7,855 nucleotides of DNA, from NCBI GenBank assembly GCA_021848165.1, contig JAJZMW010000113.1, positions 1 to 7,855 of the forward strand, given 5' to 3'. Made by a program: the position numbers and the translations under genes. This DNA comes from Thermoplasmata archaeon. Its GTDB lineage: Archaea > Thermoplasmatota > Thermoplasmata > Lutacidiplasmatales > UBA184. Below, one piece after another: positions 1-6,044 of the stretch (its first letter is position 1; the number at the start of each line of letters is the position of its first letter). The notes beneath the pieces were generated by a model. The model was not told the DNA's origin. It did no database searches and saw only the letters and a list, made by a program, of their open reading frames with translations.

Positions 1-1
1 C

Positions 2-2239
2 CCACTCACGAGCCGGGGCGTCTTCACCGACGCCGTCCCCCTCGTTGCCGGGCGCTCGTTCAAGGCCGCGGACCCGATCCTCCTCGAGGACCTCCGCGCG
101 CGCGGTCGGATCTATCGGGCCGAGTCGGTGCGCCACACCTACCCGTTCTGCTGGCGGTGCGACTCGGCGCTCCTCTACCGGGCGATCGACTCCTGGTTCG
201 TCCGTACCTCGGACTTCGCCGACCGCCTGGTGCGGCACAACGCGACGGTCCGCTGGATCCCGGCGCACCTGCGCGACGGGCGGTTCGGCAACTTCCTCAC
301 GGAAGCGAAGGACTGGGCGCTCTCTCGCAGCCGGTTCTGGGGAACCCCGCTCCCGATCTGGCGCTGCCCCGCCGGCCACGCGACGTGCGTTGGCTCGTTC
401 GCGGAGCTCGCCGAGCGATGGGGGCGCCCGCTCCCTCCCGACTTCGATCCGCACCGCGTGGGGGTCGACCCGATCGAGTTCCCCTGCCCCACCTGCGGGG
501 CCCCGGCCCGGCGGGAGCCGTACACGATCGACGTCTGGTACGACAGCGGGGCCGCGCCGTTCGCGCAGTACCACTACCCGTTCGAGCCGGGGCCGTTCGA
601 TCCCGCCGCGCCGCTCGACTACGTCGCCGAGGGGATCGATCAGACCCGCGGCTGGTTCTACACGATGCTCGTCCTCTCGACCGCTCTCTTCGACCGGCCC
701 GCCTACCGCGCCGCCCTCGTCAACGGGCACGGCCTGGACGACGTCGGCAAGAAGATGAGCAAGTCGAAGGGGAACGTCGTCGAACCGGTCGGGCTCCTCG
801 CTCGCCTCGGGGGGGACGCGGTGCGCTGGTACAGCCTGACGAACGACTTCACGGGGGGCCTGCGCATGAAGGAAGAGGAGATGCGGGCCGCCGCCGCCCG
901 CACCCTCGGCCTGTGGACCAACGTCGTGGCCTTCTACGTCCAGAACGCGCGGGCCGACGGTCTCCCTTCGCATCGGGACCCCCCGCGGACGCGGGCGCTC
1001 CTCGACCGATGGGCGGTGAGCCGCCTCGCGACCGTCCGGGCGGAGATCGAAGCGTCGCTCGAGAGCTTCGACCCGCGCCCCGGGGCGCTCGCGCTCCGGG
1101 CGATGATCGACGATCTCTCGACCTGGTACCTGCGCCGATCCCGGCCGCGGTTCTGGTCGGATTGGGGGACCGAAGCGCGGCGCGAAGCGCACGAAACCCT
1201 CGGCTACGTCCTCTCCGAGCTCGCGCGCCTCGCCGCCCCGTTCGTCCCGTTCACCGCCGAGTGGGTCGCGCAAGAGCTCTCCGACCGCCCGTGGGCGTCG
1301 GCGGAGACCTCCGTGCACTTGGGCTCCTGGCCGACCGCGACCGGAACGCCCGACCCGGAGGTCGAGGGCGGGATGGCGGAGCTGCGGGGGATCGTCGAGA
1401 TCGGCCGCGAGCTCCGGCAGCGCGCCGGGCTCCGCTCCCGGATCCCGCTGACCGAGATCGTCCTGTTCGGCGCGCCGTCGGCCCCGATCGCGGCGCTCGG
1501 ACCGGAGGGGATGGAGCTGCTCGCGAGCGAGCTCAACGTCCGCTCCGTGCGGCGGGAGCGAGAGTTCCGCGCGGCGGAGTTCCCCGAAGCGGACTGGGTC
1601 GTCCGGGGCGAGGGGGCGCAGGTCGTCGCCGCCCTCCCGCGCGCGCCGACACCGGAGCTCCTCGAGGAGGGGATGGTCCGCGAGGTCCTCCGACGCCTGC
1701 AGCAGCGCCGCAAGGAAATGGGGCTCGCCTTCACCGACCCGATCGATCTCCTCCTCGCCGCCGACGGGACGTTGCTCGACGCGCTGAACGCTCGGCGCGA
1801 GCTCCTCGCGCGCGAACTGCTCGCCGATCCGCTCGAGATCCGGTCGGGGAGCGCCCCGGAGGGGCCCGAGACCCGGGCGTGGGAGATCGACGGCGCTCGA
1901 TTCAGCGCTCGCGTGCGACGCGCGGCCCCTCGTCCCCCGACGCCGATCCCGGCACCGCCCGCGCGGGAGCGCCCGGCGCCGGCTCGGCGAAGACCCACGC
2001 CGCGAAGCGCTCCACGCGCACCCCGGGCCGCCGCCAAGCGCCGGGCGAAAGCCCGGCCTTCTCGCACGTCGCGGCGAGGAACCGCTCGGCATCCCACCGC
2101 TGCTCGACGGCGACCTGCGGGAGCAACAGCCCGCTCGTCCCCGGGGCGGAGACGATCAGTCCATCGCGCCCGACGACGACCGCGCGCGCGAGCGACCCGC
2201 CCGCGCTCGCCCCGTCGCCGAGCCGCTCGGGGGCGGTGA
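2..2239 (+). CDS. ileS: Isoleucyl-tRNA synthetase, C-terminal part (5' end outside window)
   Basis: This class I aminoacyl-tRNA synthetase charges tRNA-Ile in the cytoplasm. The reading frame is open from base 2; the HIGH motif and most of the CP1 editing domain lie outside the window. Visible, counting from base 2, are PFCWRC (about 48-53), DWALSRSRFWG (104-114), a Cys-rich insert with CPTC at 162-165, WYDSG (179-183), RGWFYT (about 216-221), KMSKS (251-255, bases 752-766) and the anticodon-binding domain with RSRPRFW (379-385). These order and match the archaeal/eukaryotic type of IleRS. Family-like sequence ends near WEIDGARFSARVRRA at about base 1925. The frame then stays open for about 105 residues rich in Arg, Pro and Ala, to a TGA at 2237-2239, all antisense to the AMMECR1 gene. 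Whether that tail is real is doubtful: the stop may have been lost, or the sequence may contain an error. The identity is very secure, the 3' end is not. Confidence 0.95.
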   Translation, partial: PLTSRGVFTDAVPLVAGRSFKAADPILLEDLRARGRIYRAESVRHTYPFCWRCDSALLYRAIDSWFVRTSDFADRLVRHNATVRWIPAHLRDGRFGNFLTEAKDWALSRSRFWGTPLPIWRCPAGHATCVGSFAELAERWGRPLPPDFDPHRVGVDPIEFPCPTCGAPARREPYTIDVWYDSGAAPFAQYHYPFEPGPFDPAAPLDYVAEGIDQTRGWFYTMLVLSTALFDRPAYRAALVNGHGLDDVGKKMSKSKGNVVEPVGLLARLGGDAVRWYSLTNDFTGGLRMKEEEMRAAAARTLGLWTNVVAFYVQNARADGLPSHRDPPRTRALLDRWAVSRLATVRAEIEASLESFDPRPGALALRAMIDDLSTWYLRRSRPRFWSDWGTEARREAHETLGYVLSELARLAAPFVPFTAEWVAQELSDRPWASAETSVHLGSWPTATGTPDPEVEGGMAELRGIVEIGRELRQRAGLRSRIPLTEIVLFGAPSAPIAALGPEGMELLASELNVRSVRREREFRAAEFPEADWVVRGEGAQVVAALPRAPTPELLEEGMVREVLRRLQQRRKEMGLAFTDPIDLLLAADGTLLDALNARRELLARELLADPLEIRSGSAPEGPETRAWEIDGARFSARVRRAAPRPPTPIPAPPARERPAPARRRPTPRSAPRAPRAAAKRRAKARPSRTSRRGTARHPTAARRRPAGATARSSPGRRRSVHRARRRPRARATRPRSPRRRAARGR

Positions 2240-2555
2240 GCCAGGAGACCTCGACGATCGTCCGCGCGAGCTCGTCGGGGACGATCGGAGGGAACCGCGG
2301 GTCCTCGAGCGCCGCCGCCCGCGCGGCCCGATCGATCGCCTCGCCCCGCGGGAGGATCGGGCGCGGGAAGCCGACGCACCCCCGGAGCTCGTCGTCGGGA
2401 TACGTCTTGAGCGTCACGAAGATCCCGGCCTTCTCCGACCAGGCGCCGTCGTTCCGGGCCGGGCCGTCGGGGTCGCGAGGCGGGAGACCGAGCGCCGACT
2501 CGATCGAGCGGCGGGCCCGGACGACCGAGGCCGGGCCCTCGGGGGGGGACCGCAT
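1902..2555 (-). CDS. AMMECR1-domain protein
   Basis: A 217-residue protein of the AMMECR1 family (archaeal members of about 200 residues; human AMMECR1 related). The biochemical role of the family is not established. Family features visible are the N-terminal helix with RRSIESALGLPP, then GIFVTLKTYPDDELRGCVGFPRPILP containing the signature LRGCVG, then AAALEDPRFPPIVPDEL and the strand VEVSWLTAPERL, then GLIVSAPGTSGLLLPQVAVEQ, and WDAERFLAATCEKAGLSPGAW near the C-terminus. I chose the ATG at 2555 because homology begins there and a TATA-like element lies about 28 bases upstream; the frame is open further, to 2813, but that extension is Arg/Pro/Gly-rich and looks non-coding. About 25 C-terminal residues after the conserved FAAWVFAEP are low-complexity and overlap the 3' end of ileS on the other strand. 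Confidence 0.9.
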   Translation of the reverse strand: MRSPPEGPASVVRARRSIESALGLPPRDPDGPARNDGAWSEKAGIFVTLKTYPDDELRGCVGFPRPILPRGEAIDRAARAAALEDPRFPPIVPDELARTIVEVSWLTAPERLGDGASAGGSLARAVVVGRDGLIVSAPGTSGLLLPQVAVEQRWDAERFLAATCEKAGLSPGAWRRPGVRVERFAAWVFAEPAPGAPARAVPGSASGDEGPRVARER

Positions 2556-2818
2556 CGGAGAGGTACCGCCCCCGGACCTCGATATCCCTATCTCACCCCC
2601 TCGGGGCGGGGTCGCCTCTCTCTCCCGCGCGGGCCGGAGCTCGGTCCGGGGGATCGGTCGGGCGGTCCTCGGACGGAAGCGTCGGGTCCGTCCACGCGCC
2701 GGATCCACGAGAGCTCTCGGGCGACCGCCTCCAGTCGTCCGGGGGCCCGGCCGTTCCTGGCGAGACCGCGGGCGTGCCGTGGGTCGGACCGCGCCGCCGG
2801 AGCCGGGGCGCAAGGGAC
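2556..2818. other. Spacer between AMMECR1 gene and response regulator
   Basis: A 263-base stretch without a convincing gene. The left 40 bases hold the AMMECR1 promoter. The rest is strongly GC-rich and open in several frames, but the translations are Arg/Pro/Gly-rich and have no recognisable start or homology. I looked for tRNA-like T-arm sequences and poly-T terminators on both strands and saw none. It also contains the 3' trailer of the response regulator gene. Confidence 0.6.
2581..2591 (-). promoter_or_regulatory. Putative TATA element of the AMMECR1 gene
   Basis: Read on the minus strand the sequence is ATAGGGATATC, the only AT-rich patch in the spacer. Its ATAT (2585-2582) lies 27-30 bases before the ATG at 2555, the spacing expected if transcription starts at or next to the start codon. 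No Shine-Dalgarno-like GAGG/GGTG is seen just before the ATG; the transcript would be leaderless. Supported only by position and composition. Confidence 0.5.
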
Positions 2819-3859
2819 CTAACTCCCGCGGATCGCGATCGCCGCGTTGCTCTCGGGGGATGAGGGGAGAGCGGTGTCCATCTGGGCGATCAGGCGCATC
2901 GCCTCGCTGCCCCGCGGCGTGACGTGGTAGCGATCCCCATCGTGGGTCAGGAGGTCGTCCTCGACGAGCCGCTTGAGGTGGAAGGCGAGCTTCGGCGAAT
3001 CGTCGAGCTCGGCGGCGCGCATCGCCTCGCTGAACGAGATCGGGCCGTGGGCGGCGCGCTCCAGGATCGCCCGCCGCATCGGGTTCGCGAGCGCTTCGAG
3101 CGTCACGCGGGTGTCGCTCGACACGACGCAGGCGATCAGATGCCGGGCGTCGGCGCCGGTCGCCTTCGCGGGATCGAACGTGAGGACGAACGGCCCGTGG
3201 TCGCGCATCGACGCCGAGATCTCCTCGAGCATCTGGTAGATGTCCGACCGCCGGTGGTGCGGCAGGAGGCGGTCGGCCTCCTCGAGGATCACGGCGGAGC
3301 GGGGATGGCGTTCGACGAACGCTCGGACCTCATTGCGGATCGCGGACGGCTCCGCGTAGTTGGCGACGACGCTCGTGACCCCCTCGCTCGCCGGCTCGGA
3401 GCGGGGCGAGAGGTGGAGGACCGCGCGGGCCCCCGGACCTTCCGTCCAGGTGCGAAGGAGGCGCCTCACCTCGGAGCGATGGCTTGACGGCGGGCGGAAC
3501 TCAAGCTGCTTCGCGGCGAGCGCCAGGACCTGGTGGACCTGCTCGATCTGGAACGGCTTGCGGACGTAGTCGAACGCGCCGACCTTCATCGCCTCGACGG
3601 CGGTCTCGACCGTCGCGAACCCCGTGATCATCACGACGAGGGTCTGGGGCCAGCGGGCGCGGACCTCCTTGAGGAGCTCGAGGCCGCTGCGGCGGGGCAT
3701 CTTGAGGTCGGTGAAGACGAGGTCGTAGTCGCGCTGCTCGAGCTCCTCGAGCGCCTTGAGAACGGACGGGCTCGTGGTGACCTCGTGTCCGTCCGCGCCG
3801 AGCAGGTCCGAGAGCTCCTCGCGGAAGACGGCGGCGTCGTCGACCACCAAGAGCCGCAC
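2819..3859 (-). CDS. Response regulator: receiver, DUF835-like domain, winged helix
   Basis: A 346-residue cytoplasmic regulator, probably the phosphorylation target of the kinase encoded just upstream. Residues 1-120 are a complete receiver domain: acidic pair D7-D8, phosphoacceptor D51 in VFTDLKMP, switch T79 in MITG, and K101-P102 in YVRKPF. Residues about 135-245 resemble the archaeal DUF835 domain (SAVILEEADRLL, then a helix, then FVLTFDP); this match is by eye and less certain. Residues about 248-325 are an ArsR-like winged helix (TLEALANPMRRAILERAAHG, SPKLAFHLKRLVEDDLL, YHVTPRG), the DNA-binding output. The start is GTG, the only plausible in-frame start by the receiver's first strand. 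It lies 25 bases after the kinase stop, so the two genes are likely co-transcribed. No clear Shine-Dalgarno site precedes the GTG; a 14-base palindrome does. The receiver looks bacterial in type while the output looks archaeal. Confidence 0.9.
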   Translation of the reverse strand: MRLLVVDDAAVFREELSDLLGADGHEVTTSPSVLKALEELEQRDYDLVFTDLKMPRRSGLELLKEVRARWPQTLVVMITGFATVETAVEAMKVGAFDYVRKPFQIEQVHQVLALAAKQLEFRPPSSHRSEVRRLLRTWTEGPGARAVLHLSPRSEPASEGVTSVVANYAEPSAIRNEVRAFVERHPRSAVILEEADRLLPHHRRSDIYQMLEEISASMRDHGPFVLTFDPAKATGADARHLIACVVSSDTRVTLEALANPMRRAILERAAHGPISFSEAMRAAELDDSPKLAFHLKRLVEDDLLTHDGDRYHVTPRGSEAMRLIAQMDTALPSSPESNAAIAIRGS

Positions 3860-3861
3860 GA

Positions 3862-3875
3862 GCCCGGAACCGGGC
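3862..3875 (-). repeat. Short palindrome before the response regulator start
   Basis: GCCCGG and CCGGGC flank two bases, ending two bases before the GTG start at 3859. As RNA it could fold with five pairs and a GUUC loop immediately before the start codon. It might modulate translation of the regulator relative to the kinase, but such short GC palindromes are common by chance at this GC content. Confidence 0.35.
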
Positions 3876-3884
3876 GCGGAGGTC

Positions 3885-5318
3885 TTAGGAGTTGCGCTCG
3901 GTCGGGGCGCTCGGGCCGGCGGGTCGGGCGACCCGCACGGGCAGGCGGACCTCGAAGACCGCCCCGCCCTCCGGCCCGTTCGTCGCGCGGATCGTGCCGT
4001 GATGGGTCATCAGGATCCCGTGGCAGATCGCGAGGCCGAGCCCCGTCCCCTTCCCTTCGGGCTTGGTCGTGAAGAACGGTTCGAACAGGTGGGGCAGCGC
4101 CTCGGGAGGGATCCCGGGGCCCGAGTCGGCGACGGTGATCACGGCGTCACGACCGTCACCCTCCACCCGGATCTCGATCCGGCCCCCCGCCTCCCCGATC
4201 GCGTCGTAGGCGTTGTTGATCAGGTTCGTGACCACCTGGATCAGCTGCCCCCGATCGCCGAGGATGGGGAGCGGTTCGTCGGCGATCCGCTCGACGATCT
4301 CCACGTCCGGCGACCGCTTGCCTTGCAGGAAGCCGATGGAGTCCCGGACGACCTCACCGGCATCGAGCGGGACGAACGTCGGCTCGGAGCGGCGGGCGAA
4401 GTCGAGGAGGCCCCGCACGATCTTGGCCGCGTTCTCGACCTGCGACGTGATCGTGTCCAGCCGGCTCCGCATCCACGGATCGGTGGCGCGACGGCGGATG
4501 CTCTCGGTCACGAGCATCACGTTCGCGAGCGGCGTGTTGATCTCGTGGGCGACCCCCGCGGCGAGCTGCCCGATCGACGCGAGCCGATCCGGGTGGGCGA
4601 GGCTCTGCTCCCACTTCCGTCGCTCGGAGAGATCCACCGCGACCCCGACGTAGTGCGTCGTCTCGCCCTCCGCGTTCTTCACCGCGGTGATCGTGAGCAG
4701 GACCGGCCGCTCGTGGCCCCGACGATCCCGGTTCATCACCTCGCCGGACCAGTGGCCCTTCGCGGGGTCGAGCAGGTCCGCCCACATCCTGTCGTAGACC
4801 TCGGGGCGCGTGTGGCGGCTCCGGACCATGTTCGGCCGCCGCCCGATGCATTCGGCGCGGGAGTAGCCGTAGATCCGCTCGAACGCCGGGTTCACGTCGA
4901 GGAGGACGCCGTGGCGATCGGTGACCTCCATCGCGTTCGTGCTCGTGAGGAACGATTCGTAGAAGATCCCGGCCCGGGCCTCGTCGTCCCCGCTCAGGTG
5001 CGGCGTCAGCGTGAGGACCCAACCGGCCGAGGCCCCCTCCGAGTACCGCCGCAGATCGTAGTCGACGGCCGGGCCCCCGGCGCGCGCGGAGGTCCCTCGC
5101 CGGCGGACGACCGGGAGCGCTTGCCTCCCCGCGAGGACGTCGCGGAGCTCGTCGTCCCGAACGCCGGGCAGCTTCGCGAGGGGGGCGCCGATCGCGAGCG
5201 CGTCGGCCCCGAGCATCTCGCTCGCGCGGGCGTTGTGCCAGGTCACCCGTCCTTGCGGGTCGAGGAGGGCGAAGCCGAGCGGGGTCCGGAACGCCAGCGT
5301 CTCCACGGAGGGATCCAT
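3885..5318 (-). CDS. PAS-domain sensor histidine kinase, soluble
   Basis: A 477-residue sensor kinase that would autophosphorylate on His and pass the phosphate to the adjacent regulator. Counted from the ATG at 5318: a PAS-like domain at about 10-105 (LGFALLDPQGRVTWHNARASEML), a second, clearer PAS at about 120-230 (AMEVTDRHGVLLDVNPAFERIYGYSRAE, ending VGVAVDLSERRK), a HisKA dimerisation helix with phosphoacceptor H258 in AAGVAHEINTPL, and an HATPase domain with N box (QVVTNLINNAYDAI), G1 (VADSGPGIP), F box (FEPFFTTK) and G2 (GKGTGLGLAI). No hydrophobic segment long enough for a membrane helix is seen, so the signal is probably cytoplasmic. I prefer the ATG at 5318 to the upstream one at 5387: the extra 23 residues are low-complexity, and a GAGG lies seven bases before the 5318 ATG. 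The conserved blocks look bacterial, suggesting old transfer (inference). Confidence 0.94.
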   Translation of the reverse strand: MDPSVETLAFRTPLGFALLDPQGRVTWHNARASEMLGADALAIGAPLAKLPGVRDDELRDVLAGRQALPVVRRRGTSARAGGPAVDYDLRRYSEGASAGWVLTLTPHLSGDDEARAGIFYESFLTSTNAMEVTDRHGVLLDVNPAFERIYGYSRAECIGRRPNMVRSRHTRPEVYDRMWADLLDPAKGHWSGEVMNRDRRGHERPVLLTITAVKNAEGETTHYVGVAVDLSERRKWEQSLAHPDRLASIGQLAAGVAHEINTPLANVMLVTESIRRRATDPWMRSRLDTITSQVENAAKIVRGLLDFARRSEPTFVPLDAGEVVRDSIGFLQGKRSPDVEIVERIADEPLPILGDRGQLIQVVTNLINNAYDAIGEAGGRIEIRVEGDGRDAVITVADSGPGIPPEALPHLFEPFFTTKPEGKGTGLGLAICHGILMTHHGTIRATNGPEGGAVFEVRLPVRVARPAGPSAPTERNS

Positions 5319-5325
5319 CGAGTCG

Positions 5326-5329
5326 CCTC
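5326..5329 (-). promoter_or_regulatory. Shine-Dalgarno site of the histidine kinase
   Basis: GAGG on the minus strand with a seven-base gap to the ATG at 5318. It supports that start over the upstream ATG. No comparable site precedes the AMMECR1, L40e, archease, glycosyltransferase or receiver-like genes, so this gene seems to be translated from a leadered mRNA. Confidence 0.5.
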
Positions 5330-5342
5330 GGCCGGGCGCCTC

Positions 5343-5369
5343 AGGGGCGTTCGCCCCTAAACGTTCGCC
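5343..5369. promoter_or_regulatory. Kinase promoter region with inverted and direct repeats
   Basis: On the minus strand TTTA at 5361-5358 is the likely TATA core, preceded by CGAACG as a possible BRE. It predicts a transcript start at about 5331-5334 and a leader of some 13-16 bases containing the GAGG. Directly beside it is an inverted repeat, AGGGGCG (5343-5349) and CGCCCCT (5352-5358). The octamer CGTTCGCC occurs at 5348-5355 and again at 5362-5369, 14 bases apart, so the two copies straddle the TATA core. This arrangement could be an operator, for instance for the kinase's own regulator; that is inference. Confidence 0.4.
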
Positions 5370-5404
5370 GCCGGACCCCGAGGTCAATCCGGCTCGACCC
5401 GGCG

Positions 5405-5410
5405 CTTATG
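5405..5410 (+). promoter_or_regulatory. Putative TATA element of the receiver-like gene
   Basis: CTTATG, with TTAT at 5406-5409, sits 26-29 bases before the GTG at 5435. The spacing equals that of the L40e and archease promoters. If correct, the ATG at 5408 is part of the promoter and not the start codon. Confidence 0.45.
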
Positions 5411-5434
5411 GGCGGTGGTCGACCCCCCGGGTAC

Positions 5435-5827
5435 GTGGCGCTTCGACCGATCGTTCTCGTCGCCGAGACCCCGAGCCTGGCCACCTCGCTCGCGGGCCTG
5501 CTCGAGGCGGAGGGGTACCGCGTGATCCCGGTCCCCGACGCCCGGTCCGCCCAGCACGTACTGACCCGCCCGAAGGAGGCGGAGGGGGTGCTGGTCGCCG
5601 TCTCGAACGCGTACGCCTCCGAGACGACGCGGGCCTGGCAGGAGGGGTCCTACGGCGACCGGCCGCTCGTCCTCGTCGGCGGGCGCGATCCGATGCTGCG
5701 GAGCCACGGCCAGCTCTTCGTGGTCCGCTTGCCGATCCGCTTCGACGAGCTCCTGGGGACGATCCGGCAGCTCGCGACGCCGGCGGGGCCGCCCGACACG
5801 ACCGGCCCCCTCGGCCCCCTCGACTGA
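5435..5827 (+). CDS. Degenerate receiver-like (pseudoreceiver) protein
   Basis: A 130-residue protein with the length and strand/helix rhythm of a stand-alone receiver domain: PIVLVAE, ATSLAGLLEAEGYRVIPV, GVLVAVSN, RPLVLVGG, LFVVRLPIRFDELLGTIRQL. The key residues are not those of an active receiver. By alignment with the neighbouring regulator, the phosphoacceptor Asp is A55, the switch Thr is G82 and the conserved Lys is L99; of the acidic pair only E11 remains. It therefore should not accept phosphate and may act as a constitutive partner. It ends in a Gly/Pro/Thr-rich tail of about 18 residues. I chose the GTG at 5435 because of the TATA-like element 26-29 bases upstream and because the first strand begins there; the alternative is ATG at 5408, adding nine residues. 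It diverges from the kinase gene, suggesting but not proving a link. Identity as a receiver fold is by eye. Confidence 0.75.
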   Translation: MALRPIVLVAETPSLATSLAGLLEAEGYRVIPVPDARSAQHVLTRPKEAEGVLVAVSNAYASETTRAWQEGSYGDRPLVLVGGRDPMLRSHGQLFVVRLPIRFDELLGTIRQLATPAGPPDTTGPLGPLD

Positions 5828-5851
5828 CGGGGCGCCCGCAGGACGCAGACG

Positions 5852-5857
5852 TTATAC
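5852..5857 (+). promoter_or_regulatory. TATA box of the L40e gene
   Basis: TTATAC starts exactly 30 bases before the ATG at 5882 and is the best TATA box in the window. No Shine-Dalgarno site is seen between it and the ATG, so a leaderless mRNA is expected. Confidence 0.65.
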
Positions 5858-5881
5858 GGGGATGCGCTCCGCGACGCGTCG

Positions 5882-6034
5882 ATGCCGTTCCCCGAGGCCG
5901 TGCACCGTCTTCTCGACAAGAAGATCTGCATGAACTGCTCCGCCCGGAACCCGCCGAAGGCGGTCCGGTGCCGCAAGTGCGGCTACAAGGGGCTGCGCGT
6001 GAAGTCGCGCGAGCGTTCCGGCAAGACCCAGTGA
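5882..6034 (+). CDS. rpl40e: Ribosomal protein L40e (eL40), zinc ribbon
   Basis: A 50-residue basic protein of the large ribosomal subunit. In eukaryotes the homologue is made fused to ubiquitin; archaea encode it alone, as here. The sequence starts MPFPEAVHRLLDKKICMNC and carries one zinc ribbon, C16-x2-C19 and C30-x2-C33, followed by the basic segment GYKGLRVKSRERSGKTQ. The length is normal for archaea. The upstream ATG at 5862 is out of frame. It is transcribed from its own TATA box, separate from other ribosomal protein genes, and converges on the glycosyltransferase gene with a 10-base gap between stops. Confidence 0.96.
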   Translation: MPFPEAVHRLLDKKICMNCSARNPPKAVRCRKCGYKGLRVKSRERSGKTQ

Positions 6035-6044
6035 GCCGCCCGGC

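Noticed and set aside
1204..2379. Minus-strand frame of 391 codons across ileS and AMMECR1
   Set aside because: Composition is Arg/Ser/Ala-rich without motifs; it overlaps two recognised genes in other frames.
2556..2813. N-terminal extension of the AMMECR1 protein to an ATG at 2813
   Set aside because: The extra 86 residues are low-complexity, AMMECR1 homology begins after 2555, and the TATA-like element would fall inside the extension.
2600..2818. Possible small gene or structured RNA in the spacer
   Set aside because: One minus-strand frame contains an amphipathic-looking stretch (LEAVARELSWIRRV) but has no supported start or conserved motif, and no tRNA-like or poly-T features are present.
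157..2922. Long open frame on the plus strand (921 codons) overlapping ileS
   Set aside because: Arg/Pro/Gly-rich throughout, overlaps the canonical IleRS frame, and crosses the AMMECR1 gene and the spacer; no family features.
3756..5360. Long open frame on the plus strand (534 codons) across the kinase gene
   Set aside because: Its translation is Arg/Asp/His-rich with no recognisable motif, and it is antisense to a kinase with every conserved box intact. It is a GC-driven shadow.
5319..5387. Kinase start at the ATG at 5387
   Set aside because: It would place the TATA core and repeats inside the coding region and add 23 low-complexity residues; the 5318 ATG has a GAGG at good spacing.
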